Source: Microvirga tunisiensis
Lineage (GTDB): Bacteria > Pseudomonadota > Alphaproteobacteria > Rhizobiales > Beijerinckiaceae
Assembly: GCF_009296175.1 (NCBI RefSeq)
Contig: NZ_VOSK01000048.1
Location: 1 to 33,155, forward strand
Length of the DNA: 33,155 bases
Direction: 5' to 3'
Notes under the pieces: model-generated
Seen by the model: the letters and a program-made list of their open reading frames with translations, nothing else
What the model was told of the DNA's origin: nothing
The model's database searches: none
Translations under genes and position numbers: made by a program
In this document: positions 8,212-16,104 of the stretch, in pieces
Layout of the letters: each line of letters starts with the position of its first letter
How positions within the stretch are numbered: position 1 is the stretch's first letter

Positions 8212-9080
8212 ACCCTCTCCACGGCACGGCGCCCGAACAGACCCTGTGGGGCTGCGAACAGGACAATGAGGATGACGAGGAATGCAAAGGCATCCTTGTA
8301 GGTCGAGCTGATATAGCCGGCGCCGAATGCCTCCAGCAGGCCGAGCAACATACCGCCGACGACCGCGCCGACTGGATTTCCCATGCCGCCCAGCATGGCG
8401 GCGGCGAAACCCTTCAGAGCCAGCAGCGTGCCGACATCGTAGCTCGTCAAGGTGATCGGCGTTACCAGAATCCCGGCGATCGCCCCGATGGCGGCGGAGC
8501 CGCCGAAGGCAAGCGCCATGATCGTGGTCGTATTGATACCGACGAGGCGCGCCGCCAGACGGTTCGCAGCCGTTGCCAGCACGGCCTTGCCGACGAGCGT
8601 ATGTTCAAGAAAGATGTAAAGCGCCAGGACGACGACTGCCGTCCCCCCAAGCACCCAGAAGCTCTGCGGCTGAACGGCGGCGCCCAGCACATCGACCGGC
8701 GTGTCGCCGGTAAACGCAGGCAGCTTGTGAAACTGCTTGTCGAAGACAATGGCTGCGAGGCCACGCAACAGGATCGATGCACCGATTGTGATGATGATGA
8801 GCGTCACGGACGATGCACCACGCGCCGGCTCGATGGCGAAGCGATGCAGCAGGAGTCCGATCGCAATGGCCGCACAGATGGCGATCACGCCTGCCAGCGG
8901 CAGGGGCACGCCGGCGGCGGACGCGAACACCGTCACCATGCCGCCGAGCATGACGAACTCGCCTTGCGCGAAATTCACCACACCCGAGGCGTTGTAGATC
9001 AGGGTGAATCCAAGTGCGACCAGCGCGTAGACGGCTCCCACCGTCAGACCGGAAATGAGGAACTGGAGGAACTCGGCCAT
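8208..9080 (-). CDS. livH: LIV-type ABC transporter permease LivH
   Basis: This 290-residue permease starts MAEFLQFLISGLTVGAVYAL and carries the signature ASGVVNFAQGEFVMLGG at about 31-47, with further membrane segments to the C-terminus and the EAA-like region FAAAMLGGMGNPVGAVVGG near 225-243. It is the first permease of the operon and is separated from livK by 78 bases that hold a perfect 12-base-pair stem. Downstream it is coupled to livM. Role: forms the translocation path with LivM. Confidence 0.93.
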   Translation of the reverse strand: MAEFLQFLISGLTVGAVYALVALGFTLIYNASGVVNFAQGEFVMLGGMVTVFASAAGVPLPLAGVIAICAAIAIGLLLHRFAIEPARGASSVTLIIITIGASILLRGLAAIVFDKQFHKLPAFTGDTPVDVLGAAVQPQSFWVLGGTAVVVLALYIFLEHTLVGKAVLATAANRLAARLVGINTTTIMALAFGGSAAIGAIAGILVTPITLTSYDVGTLLALKGFAAAMLGGMGNPVGAVVGGMLLGLLEAFGAGYISSTYKDAFAFLVILIVLFAAPQGLFGRRAVERV

Positions 9081-9107
9081 GATGCTGTCCCGCGACCTTC
9101 AGGTTGC

Positions 9108-9140
9108 CGGACGGGAGGCCGATCATCAGCCTCCCGTCCG
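9108..9140 (-). promoter_or_regulatory. Stem-loop between livK and livH
   Basis: Bases 9108-9119 (CGGACGGGAGGC) pair perfectly with 9129-9140 around a 9-base loop. On the - strand this lies 19 bases after the livK stop and 28 before the livH start. No T-run follows, so it does not look like a full intrinsic terminator. Such hairpins commonly protect the 3' end of the binding-protein message or cause partial attenuation, giving more LivK than permease. That role is inferred. Confidence 0.65.
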
Positions 9141-9158
9141 ATCGTTTGCAGCGGGAGG

Positions 9159-10322
9159 TCAGCTTCCCGAGGCGACCAGACTCCAGTCGCCGCCCTTGAT
9201 CTCGAGCATGCGGAACGCCGAGAGATCGAGGCCGAGATGGTCGGTGCCCGACATGTTCACGATGCCGCCGGTGCCGACGAAGCCTTTGGTCTTCTCGATC
9301 TCGTCGCGGATCGTCTTGGGATCGGTCGAGTTCGCGCGCTTCATGGCCTCGACCAGAATAAAGAGACCATCATAGGCATGGCCGCCGAAGGTCGAGACCG
9401 GCTGCTTCGTGGCGGTCTCGTAGGCCTGCCTGTACTCGGTCACGACCTTTTTCTGCGGATCGCTCTCCGGCAGCTTATCGCCGACGAGGAGAGCCGCGGC
9501 CGGCAGGCGAACGCCTTCCGCGGCAGCGCCTGCCAGATCGATGAAGCTCTTCGAGGCAACGCCGTGGCTCTGGTAGAACGGGATGTTGGTCATGCCGAGC
9601 TGGGCATAGTTGCGTGTCACGATGGCCGGTCCCTGGCCGAAGCCCGGATTGACCACAGCCTGCACACCGGCTGTGTTCTTGATCTTCGTGAGCTGAGCGG
9701 TCATGTCGCTGTCGCGCGGACCATAATTCTCATCGATCAGAATTTGCATGCCATAGTTTGGCGCAACCTTGACGCATTGTGCGCGCATGGAGGCTCCGAA
9801 GCCATCCGTGCCCGAGATCATGCCGATCTTGGTGAGATTGCGCTTCTTCAGATCCTCGAAGATCTTTTCGCACGCCATCCTGTCGGTATGCGGCGTCTTG
9901 AAGACGAACTTGCGCACCGGATCGATGACCTCGATGGCGCCAGCCAGGGAAATGAAGGGAACCTGCGCTTCTTCGAACACCGGACTCATCGCCATGGTGC
10001 TGCCGGTGGTCGTGCCGCCGACCATGGCAATCACCTCGTCATCCTCAATGAGTCGGGTCGCGAAGGTGCGTGCCTTGTTGGCATCGCCTCCGTCATCGTA
10101 GATCACGAGCTCGATCTTCTTGCCGGCAACTCCGCCAGCCGCATTGATCTTGTCGACATAGATCTTCAGCGTCTTGTCCTCGGGCTCTCCGAGGAAGGAC
10201 GACGGTCCGGTGACAGAGAGAACCGATCCGATCTTGAGGGTGTCCTGGGCGAACGCGCCATGGGAGACGAGCCCCATGACACTGGCGGCCAGCAATGTGT
10301 TGAGAGTTGCCTTCGAGTTCAT
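9159..10322 (-). CDS. livK: LIV-type ABC transporter periplasmic substrate-binding protein
   Basis: This 387-residue protein has a signal peptide (residues 1-25, ending SHGAFAQ) and a type I periplasmic-binding fold (Peripla_BP_6). The mature protein starts DTLKIGSVLSVTGPSSFLGEPE, the usual ligand-pocket loop of this family, and continues through KIELVIYDDGGDANKA and the AMVGGTTTGSTMAMSPVFEE region. GGAGGA lies six bases before the ATG. It is the first gene of livKHMGF and determines the substrate. Members of this family bind amino acids but also aromatic acids. The gene is divergent from paaG with a shared candidate operator, so phenylacetate or a related aromatic acid is a reasonable ligand guess (inference). 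Specificity cannot be read from the sequence. Confidence 0.9.
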   Translation of the reverse strand: MNSKATLNTLLAASVMGLVSHGAFAQDTLKIGSVLSVTGPSSFLGEPEDKTLKIYVDKINAAGGVAGKKIELVIYDDGGDANKARTFATRLIEDDEVIAMVGGTTTGSTMAMSPVFEEAQVPFISLAGAIEVIDPVRKFVFKTPHTDRMACEKIFEDLKKRNLTKIGMISGTDGFGASMRAQCVKVAPNYGMQILIDENYGPRDSDMTAQLTKIKNTAGVQAVVNPGFGQGPAIVTRNYAQLGMTNIPFYQSHGVASKSFIDLAGAAAEGVRLPAAALLVGDKLPESDPQKKVVTEYRQAYETATKQPVSTFGGHAYDGLFILVEAMKRANSTDPKTIRDEIEKTKGFVGTGGIVNMSGTDHLGLDLSAFRMLEIKGGDWSLVASGS

Positions 10323-10624
10323 TTGTTTCCTCCGGTTTTCGTTGTCGTTTGTTGTTCTTATTGTTGCGCAAAGGATCAGGCTGCCAAGAGCCTACGGATC
10401 GTTGCGGAAAGGGAGCAATCGGACAGACCTGCGCAAAGCCGATGCGGCCGTGCGCGCGTATCGTGTCGGTCGTCGAAACATGCCATCCCGCTTTGCTCCC
10501 TGAAGGGCCCAGTGTTGGCTCATTGACGCTGCTTCACTCATCAATATAATTGACCGGACGGTTGGTCAATAGTAAACAAGTCGCAAGACCATCCGCTTGC
10601 CATCAGCGAGAATTCGGGAGGGCC
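10323..10624. other. Divergent livK/paaG intergenic region
   Basis: These 302 bases hold no gene I can support. They contain the livK Shine-Dalgarno (GGAGGA in the - sense, 10329-10334), a leader of roughly 200 bases for livK, the candidate TetR-family operator at 10550-10569 with promoter-like elements on both strands, and the paaG ribosome site GGGAGGG at 10616-10622. The + strand frame running through 10550-10624 ahead of paaG is an upstream extension and not likely translated. Confidence 0.7.
10541..10578. promoter_or_regulatory. Candidate PaaR-type operator with divergent promoters (site A)
   Basis: TTGACCGGACGGTTGGTCAA at 10550-10569 is an imperfect dyad with perfect outer arms TTGACC and GGTCAA. 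On the + strand TTGACC can serve as -35, with TAAACA at 10573-10578 as a weak -10 (17-base spacer). On the - strand TTGACC at 10569-10564 faces TATTGA/TATATT at 10541-10548. Its right-hand part shares the pattern ACCGNNCGGTNGGTCAATA with site B upstream of paaZ. A repressor bound here would cover both promoters. The regulator assignment (TetR-family protein at 13260) is inferred. Confidence 0.6.
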
Positions 10625-11419
10625 ATGGTGGAGAACGATCTCATAGTCACGGAGCATCGAGAGGGCTATCGCGTCATCACCCTCAACCGGCCCGATCGTC
10701 TGAATTCCTTCAATGAGGCGATGCATGCGGCCCTGATGTCCGCCCTTGTCGACGCCGAAACCGACGGCAACTGCCGCACTCTCATTCTCACCGGTTCGGG
10801 GCGCGGATTCTGCGCCGGGCAGGATCTCTCGGATCGTGTCTTCAGCCCCGGCCAGGTTCCGGATCTCTCCTCCACCCTGGAGCGCCTCTACAACCCTCTC
10901 GTGCGTAAGATCCGTGCGCTGCAGATGCCCGTCATCTGTGCGGTCAACGGGGTTGCGGCGGGCGCCGGCGCCAACATTGCCCTTGCCTGCGACATCGTCC
11001 TGGCGGCCCGCTCGGCCAAGTTCATCCAGGCCTTCGCCAAGCTCGGCCTCGTGCCCGATTCAGGCGGGACCTGGTTCCTGCCGCGCCTCGTCGGCACGGC
11101 CCGCGCCCGCGCGCTCGCCCTTCTGGCCGAGCCTGTTCCCGCCGAGCAGGCGGAAGCCTGGGGCATGATCTGGAAAGCGATCGACGATACGGGCCTGATG
11201 GATGAGGCGCATCGCCTTGCCGCGCACTTCGCGGTCCAGCCGACCGTCGGGCTCGGTCTGATCAAGCAGGCGCTCGATGCATCGGAGACGAACGATCTCG
11301 ACCGGCAGCTCGATCTGGAGCGCGATCTGCAAGGACAAGCCGGCCGCACGCCGGATTATCTGGAAGGCGTGACCGCATTCTTCGAGAAGCGTCAGCCGAA
11401 ATTCTCCGGGAGGGCCTGA
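10625..11419 (+). CDS. paaG: PaaG, 1,2-epoxyphenylacetyl-CoA isomerase
   Basis: This 264-residue crotonase-fold enzyme isomerises ring-1,2-epoxyphenylacetyl-CoA to the oxepin-CoA. The oxyanion-hole motifs are GRGFCAGQDL and GVAAGAGANIALACD. The catalytic Asp sits in LGLVPDSGGTWFLPRLVG, a PaaG hallmark that separates it from ordinary enoyl-CoA hydratases, which have Glu there. The ATG at 10625 (or the adjacent GTG at 10628) follows GGGAGGG; the upstream open extension is ignored because it overlaps the operator. It is the first gene of paaG-paaI-paaK-tetR, and its stop overlaps paaI by one base. Length matches the family (about 262). Confidence 0.93.
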   Translation: MVENDLIVTEHREGYRVITLNRPDRLNSFNEAMHAALMSALVDAETDGNCRTLILTGSGRGFCAGQDLSDRVFSPGQVPDLSSTLERLYNPLVRKIRALQMPVICAVNGVAAGAGANIALACDIVLAARSAKFIQAFAKLGLVPDSGGTWFLPRLVGTARARALALLAEPVPAEQAEAWGMIWKAIDDTGLMDEAHRLAAHFAVQPTVGLGLIKQALDASETNDLDRQLDLERDLQGQAGRTPDYLEGVTAFFEKRQPKFSGRA

Positions 11420-11889
11420 TGGACGTGCAATCGTCTCGCCCTCAAGATGGACCGCACGAGATCGCCGCAGCCTGCGCCGAGGCCATGTGGGCCGAGGACC
11501 AGGCGAGCCAGGGGCTCGGCATGGCGGTCGAGCGCGTGTCACCGGGCGAGGCCGTCATCTCCATGACGATCCGCGCCGACATGACGAACGGACACGGCAT
11601 CTGCCATGGCGGCTTCATCTTCACGCTTGCCGACTCGGCCTTCGCTTTCGCCTGCAACACCTACAATCAGCGCACGGTTGCGCAGCACTGCACAGTCACG
11701 TTCCTGCAGCCGGGCCGGCGGGGCGACACGCTCACGGCCCACGCGGTCGAGCGCAATCGCTCGGGGCGTTCCGGTATTTACGATGTGACCGTCCGTGACG
11801 GCAAAGGCGAGGTGGTTGCCGAATTCCGCGGCCATTCCCGCACGATCGCCGGCACGCTTCTCGCGTCAGATTCCGACCAGGACACCTAA
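11419..11889 (+). CDS. paaI: PaaI, hydroxyphenylacetyl-CoA thioesterase (hotdog fold)
   Basis: This 156-residue hotdog thioesterase hydrolyses aryl-acetyl-CoA esters, releasing CoA from dead-end intermediates of the phenylacetate route. The pattern NGHGICHGGFIFTLADSAFAF contains the HGG turn (His63) and the catalytic Asp72, as expected for PaaI. The opening AMWAEDQASQGLGM is also characteristic. The ATG overlaps the paaG stop (TGATG). paaK begins 26 bases downstream with its own strong ribosome site. Full length, no anomaly. Confidence 0.92.
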   Translation: MDVQSSRPQDGPHEIAAACAEAMWAEDQASQGLGMAVERVSPGEAVISMTIRADMTNGHGICHGGFIFTLADSAFAFACNTYNQRTVAQHCTVTFLQPGRRGDTLTAHAVERNRSGRSGIYDVTVRDGKGEVVAEFRGHSRTIAGTLLASDSDQDT

Positions 11890-11915
11890 TAAGAACGAAC
11901 GAATGGGAGGTTCCC

Positions 11916-13250
11916 TTGCTTCAGATTCCGCTTCGCAAGCTTTCCGAGCTCAAGCCCCAGTCGACGCTTCTCGATCGCTTCGAACTGGCATCACGGGATG
12001 AGCTTGCCGACTGGCAGCGCGAGCGCCTCGCCTGGTCCTTGCGCCATGCCTACGAGAACGTGCCGCACTACAAGGCGAAGTTCGATGCGGCGGGCGTTCA
12101 TCCGGACGATTTCAAGAATCTGAGCGATCTCGCCAAGTTTCCCTTCACCACCAAGGCCGACCTGCGGGACAATTATCCGTTCGGCATGTTCGCCGTTCCT
12201 CAAGACCAGGTCGCCCGCGTCCACGGCTCGTCTGGCACCACCGGCAAGCCCACGGTCGTCGGCTACACCAAGCGCGACATCGACACCTGGGCCGACGTGG
12301 TGGCCCGCTCGATCAGGGCGAGCGGCGGCCGTCGGGGCATGAAGGTGCACGTGGCCTATGGCTACGGCCTCTTCACCGGCGGATTGGGCGCCCATTACGG
12401 CGCCGAGCGTCTCGGCTGCATGGTGATCCCCATGTCGGGCGGAATGACCGAGCGCCAGGTGCAGCTGATCCAGGACTTCCAACCCGACATCATCATGGTC
12501 ACGCCGTCCTACATGCTGGCGATCCTCGACGAGTTCCGGAAGCAGGGCCTCGATCCGCGCCAATCCTCGCTGAAGGTCGGCATCTTCGGCGCCGAGCCCT
12601 GGACGAATGCCATGCGGGCCGAGATCGAGGAAGCCTTCGATATCCATGCCGTCGACATCTACGGCCTTTCGGAAGTCATGGGTCCCGGCGTTGCCTGCGA
12701 ATGCGTGGAGAGCAAGGACGGGCTGCATATCTGGGAGGATCACTTCTATCCCGAGGTGATCGATCCGCTGACGGGCGAAGTCCTGCCGGACGGCGAAGAG
12801 GGTGAGCTCGTCTTCACGTCCTTGACCAAGGAAGCGATGCCCGTCATCCGCTACCGTACCCGGGATCTGACGCGCCTCCTGCCCGGCACCGCAAGAAGCA
12901 TGCGCCGCATGGAGAAGATCACCGGCCGCACCGACGACATGATGATCATCCGCGGCGTCAACGTGTTCCCGACCCAGATCGAGGAAAAGCTCCTGACGAT
13001 TCCAGCCCTATCGGGGCATTACCAGATCATCCTGACCCGCGAGGGACGGATGGATCAGATGGAGATCAAGGCCGAGATCAGGCCGGATGCCGATTATCCC
13101 GAAACCCGGAAAGCGGCCGCGGACCGACTGAGCCAGGCCATCAAGGACACCATCGGCATCACGGCCCAGGTCAATGTCCTCGACCCTGAGGGAATCGAGC
13201 GCTCGCTCGGCAAGGCGAGACGCGTCATCGACCGCAGACCGAAAGAATAG
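11916..13250 (+). CDS. paaK: PaaK, phenylacetate-CoA ligase
   Basis: This enzyme activates phenylacetate with ATP and CoA to phenylacetyl-CoA, the entry step of the pathway. It has 444 residues from a TTG start at 11916, with GGGAGG five bases upstream. The AMP-binding P-loop is VHGSSGTTGKP (102-112); later motifs are YGLSEVMGPGVACEC, the RTRDLTRLLPG core and GRTDDMMIIRGVNVFPTQIEE at the hinge, and a C-terminal subdomain with SLGKARRVIDRR holding the probable catalytic Lys. All motifs match the short PaaK class. It lies between paaI and tetR, nine bases before the latter. The TTG start may keep expression moderate. Confidence 0.94.
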   Translation: MLQIPLRKLSELKPQSTLLDRFELASRDELADWQRERLAWSLRHAYENVPHYKAKFDAAGVHPDDFKNLSDLAKFPFTTKADLRDNYPFGMFAVPQDQVARVHGSSGTTGKPTVVGYTKRDIDTWADVVARSIRASGGRRGMKVHVAYGYGLFTGGLGAHYGAERLGCMVIPMSGGMTERQVQLIQDFQPDIIMVTPSYMLAILDEFRKQGLDPRQSSLKVGIFGAEPWTNAMRAEIEEAFDIHAVDIYGLSEVMGPGVACECVESKDGLHIWEDHFYPEVIDPLTGEVLPDGEEGELVFTSLTKEAMPVIRYRTRDLTRLLPGTARSMRRMEKITGRTDDMMIIRGVNVFPTQIEEKLLTIPALSGHYQIILTREGRMDQMEIKAEIRPDADYPETRKAAADRLSQAIKDTIGITAQVNVLDPEGIERSLGKARRVIDRRPKE

Positions 13251-13259
13251 AAGAGTCCC

Positions 13260-13892
13260 ATGGCCCGCACCCGCGCCACCGATTACGACGACAAGCGTCG
13301 GGCGATCCTCGATCGTTCAGCCGAACTCTTTGCCGAGCACGGCTACGACCGTGCGTCGATGAGCAAGATCGCAGAGGCCTGCGGCGTCTCGAAGGCCAAT
13401 CTCTACCATTACTACAACGACAAAGAGGAGCTGCTCTTCGACGTCATTCGCTTTCACCTCGAAGAGCTGCTCGAAGTGGTTGAGGCGGCCGACAATTCGG
13501 ATCTCTCCCCTGCAGATCGCCTGAAGGAGCTTATCGCAGCGTTGCTCGAGGCCTATCGCGACGCCGATGCGCAGCACAACGTGCAGATCAACGGCATGCG
13601 CCTGCTTTCGACCGACCGCCAGGGTGAGCTCAAAGCAGTGGAGCGCGAGCTGGTGAAAATCTTCTCCGATGCGGTGGCAGGCGTCGCACCGCAACTCAAG
13701 GAGACCAAGCTGCTCAAGCCCGTGACCATGTCCCTCTTCGGCATGATCAATTGGCATTATCTGTGGTTCAAAAGCACCGGCGAGGTGACACGCGCGGATT
13801 ATGCCGAGCTCGTTTCCCAACTCATCGTGGACGGAACCCGCAATCTCCACGCGGAACCCGTCCCATCACGGCGTGTCAGCGCTGCGGAATAG
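13260..13892 (+). CDS. paaR: TetR-family regulator, probable PaaR
   Basis: This 210-residue protein has an N-terminal TetR helix-turn-helix (about residues 10-57, with RRAILDRSAELFAEHGYDRAS and the recognition segment VSKANLYHYYNDKEELL) and a C-terminal ligand domain. In other proteobacteria, TetR-family PaaR proteins repress paa genes and respond to phenylacetyl-CoA; its place at the end of paaGIK supports that role here. Candidate binding sites are at 10550-10569 and 19947-19960. The gene is nine bases from the paaK stop and probably in the same transcript, giving autoregulation if site A is its operator. The symbol is inferred from context and family and is not proven. Confidence 0.82.
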   Translation: MARTRATDYDDKRRAILDRSAELFAEHGYDRASMSKIAEACGVSKANLYHYYNDKEELLFDVIRFHLEELLEVVEAADNSDLSPADRLKELIAALLEAYRDADAQHNVQINGMRLLSTDRQGELKAVERELVKIFSDAVAGVAPQLKETKLLKPVTMSLFGMINWHYLWFKSTGEVTRADYAELVSQLIVDGTRNLHAEPVPSRRVSAAE

Positions 13893-13902
13893 AAAATTAC
13901 TT

Positions 13903-13936
13903 GAGCATCGTGCGGAAAGCCGGATCCACTTTCGCC
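13903..13936 (+). repeat. Degenerate copy of palindromic repeat family 2
   Basis: GAGCATCGTGCGGAAA followed by GCCGGATCCACTTTCGCC matches one half of the element at 30584-30634 (GCATCGTGCGGAAAA...). The second arm is mutated. It lies just downstream of the tetR stop and next to a family 1 repeat. Confidence 0.5.
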
Positions 13937-13992
13937 GAGCCGGTCCTTTGAGTCTGCACGAGGCGCTCAGAGAAGGTGATCACCTCTCCTCC

Positions 13993-14080
13993 GTCATGGC
14001 CGGGCTTATCCCGGCCATCCCGATGTGAAGTACGCCGCGCTTTACGGAATCGAGATCACCGGCACAAGGCCAGTGATGAC
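13993..14080 (-). repeat. Bipartite hairpin repeat, family 1, copy 1
   Basis: The element has one hairpin built on ATGGCCGGG...CCCGGCCAT (from 13996) and a second on ATCACCGGC...GCCAGTGAT (to 14077), joined by about 35 bases. It is in reverse orientation to copies 2-4 and aligns with the complement of copy 3 through GTCATGGCCGGGC, CCCGATGTGAAG and CGAGATCACCGG. It sits between the convergent genes tetR and the 14180 gene, where it may end transcription from both sides. Confidence 0.8.
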
Positions 14081-14179
14081 GAAGTGGGTGACATCAAGAA
14101 CTGTGCTGATCTTGGAGCGAGCCGAAATCCAGGCCCGCGAAAAGCAGGGGTCATTTTTTGAACCCGATGCTTTAGACTA

Positions 14180-14983
14180 TCACTGCAGGGAGGCCTGGTC
14201 GCCGATCTCGATCGATGCATGTCCTGGAACACCAAGACCGAAGCGAGAGAGAATGGGATGAACGAGGCTCTGCCATTGGGCGAGAAGCTCTTGCCTGCCC
14301 CTCTGACGCAACCCGTATTTTCGATGCTGGGCGAAATGGTCCGACGTGCTGCTGCCGAAGGTATCGGCCACACGCGGATACCAATAGTTGACTGAGGCCT
14401 GGGCATCCGTCCTGTCGTGGCCTCTCTCCAACGCGGTCTGCAATCCCTGCTCACCCAGCTCTGCATGGCGTTCTTCGACAGGGAGGATGCTCGCCAACGT
14501 ATCGGCGAGAGGCTGATAGGAAGAGCGTGTCAATTCGTCGAGCTGCACCACGGTGGCCTGCCCCATCAGGCAATTCATCACCACTGCGTCGACCCAGCCG
14601 TTGATCGGGTAATGGAACACGTTGAGGCGCATGTCGCCCTCCATGCGCCGCGTGCCGAGATTGACGCTGCGGTCGAGTCGGGACGCCCAGGAATGGGCGC
14701 CTACATACTGCGCCGTATTGGCTCCGAACTGCTCCATCAGGTCCAGAACCTGACGGGCATGGTTCAACTTGTCGAACACAATGCGGGTCGCGATGATCCG
14801 CTCCTTCAGCCCCGGAGCCAGATTGATGCAATCGGCGAAGCCCGAGGCGCCTGCCATCTCGGAATCGACGAAGATCGCCATCAGGCGCATGAGCTCGCCG
14901 CGATAACGGGGAGTGACGTTGTCCGGCGCGCTTAAGCGCCCGCCGCCGGCCACGAAGGTAACGAGGCCTTCTTCATCGACCAT
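14180..14983 (-). CDS. PaaA/PaaC-like ferritin-fold protein, sixth gene of the epoxidase operon
   Basis: This 267-residue helical protein resembles the PaaA/PaaC family (ferritin-like superfamily) but is neither subunit. A very good ribosome site (GGGGGAGG) precedes the ATG at 14983, 28 bases after paaE, so it ends the paaABCDE operon. Helix motifs that could carry di-iron ligands are VDSEMAG (E42), FDKLNHARQ (K72-L-N-H75), GWVDAVV (D132) and PVEERHAELG (E170-E-R-H173). In PaaA the second motif is ExxH with the Glu as ligand; here Lys stands in its place, so a standard di-iron site is incomplete. It could be a structural partner, an alternative subunit, or a protector or assembly factor for the oxygenase. 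No function is known to me. Confidence 0.8.
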   Translation of the reverse strand: MVDEEGLVTFVAGGGRLSAPDNVTPRYRGELMRLMAIFVDSEMAGASGFADCINLAPGLKERIIATRIVFDKLNHARQVLDLMEQFGANTAQYVGAHSWASRLDRSVNLGTRRMEGDMRLNVFHYPINGWVDAVVMNCLMGQATVVQLDELTRSSYQPLADTLASILPVEERHAELGEQGLQTALERGHDRTDAQASVNYWYPRVADTFGSSTSDHFAQHRKYGLRQRGRQELLAQWQSLVHPILSRFGLGVPGHASIEIGDQASLQ

Positions 14984-15011
14984 GGCAGTACCTCCCCCGT
15001 CGCTTGCCTCA

Positions 15012-16088
15012 TCACTTGTCGAAATCGACCAGGATCTTGTCGCTCACCGGATAACTCTGGCAAGTCAGAATGTAGCCCCGGGCGATCTCGTAATCCTCAA
15101 GAGCAAAATTCGCATCCATGTCGACTTCACCTTCGACCAGCATCGCCCGGCAGGTGGAGCAGACACCGCCCTTGCAGGCATAGGGAAGCTCGAGGCCCTC
15201 GTTCGCTGCCGCATCGAGCACCGACGCCGTACCCTTCTCGAAGGACAGGGTGCGGGCTCGCCCATCGATGACGATGGTCGCCTCGCACAGGTTCTTCCTA
15301 TCCGCCGCCGTCACCTCCTCGGGCCTGCGCTGACGGCGGCCCGGAGTCGAGGTGGCAAACAATTCGAACTTGATCTGGCGCTTGTCGAGACCGTGCTCTT
15401 CGAGGCTCTGCGCGACCCCCAGCATCATGTCCTGCGGTCCGCAGATGAAGGCGGTGTCGATCGAAGACGCATCGATACAGTGATCGAGCAGCTGATCGCA
15501 CTTCTCTTTGCTCAACCGGCCATTGAACAGATCGATATCCTGGTGCTCGCGGCTGAGAATATGGATGAGGCTGAACCGGTCGAGATGCTCGTTCTTGAGA
15601 TCCTCGAGCTCCTCACGGAACATGATCGAGCTAGACGCCCGATTGCCGTAGAACAACGTGAAAGACGATTGCGGCTCGGCAACCAGCGTCGTCTTGACGA
15701 TGCTGAGCAACGGCGTAATCCCGCTGCCTGCGGCAAATCCCACGAAATGCCGCTTGCGGGTCCGATCGAGGGGCACGAAGAAATTGCCCATGGGAGGCAT
15801 GGCCTCGATCACCTGCCCGGGCGCGAGCTGCTCGCTGGCCCAATTGGAAAAGGCACCGCCTGCAATCTTCTTGATGCCGACCCGAAGCCGGCCCTCCATC
15901 GGCGTCGCGCAGATGGAGTAGGACCGCCGCACCTCGTCGCCATCGATATGCGTGCGCAGAGTCAGGTACTGCCCCGGCGAGAAGCGGAAAGCCTCCTTGT
16001 GCTCATCGGGCACATCGAGGGTGAGAATGATGGCGTCGCGGGTTTCGCGCCGCACATCGGCAACGGTGACGGGATAGAATTTCGTCAT
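15012..16088 (-). CDS. paaE: PaaE, phenylacetyl-CoA epoxidase reductase
   Basis: This 358-residue NAD(P)H:acceptor reductase delivers electrons to the PaaA di-iron centre. The N-terminal FAD domain has RRSYSICATP (about 54-63), followed by the nucleotide-binding domain with GSGITPLLSI (121-130). The C-terminal plant-type [2Fe-2S] domain has ligands C305, C310, C313 and C343 in CKGGVCSTC and ILTC. The ATG at 16088 gives the standard start MTKFYPVTVADV; the frame upstream is an extension into paaD. Sixteen bases separate it from the paaD stop. Complete, with normal domain order. Confidence 0.95.
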   Translation of the reverse strand: MTKFYPVTVADVRRETRDAIILTLDVPDEHKEAFRFSPGQYLTLRTHIDGDEVRRSYSICATPMEGRLRVGIKKIAGGAFSNWASEQLAPGQVIEAMPPMGNFFVPLDRTRKRHFVGFAAGSGITPLLSIVKTTLVAEPQSSFTLFYGNRASSSIMFREELEDLKNEHLDRFSLIHILSREHQDIDLFNGRLSKEKCDQLLDHCIDASSIDTAFICGPQDMMLGVAQSLEEHGLDKRQIKFELFATSTPGRRQRRPEEVTAADRKNLCEATIVIDGRARTLSFEKGTASVLDAAANEGLELPYACKGGVCSTCRAMLVEGEVDMDANFALEDYEIARGYILTCQSYPVSDKILVDFDK

Positions 16089-16104
16089 GGAGCATCCGCT
16101 CGTT

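Noticed and set aside
6479-8293. A possible fusion of LivM and LivG in one 604-codon frame
   Set aside because: The upstream half is an out-of-frame reading of livM; LivG starts at 7261 with an ATGA overlap to livM.
8601-10526. A long + strand open frame (641 codons) across livH and livK
   Set aside because: It is antisense to two clear transporter genes and has a low-complexity, Arg/Asp/His-rich product typical of a shadow frame in GC-rich DNA; no ribosome site or recognisable domain.
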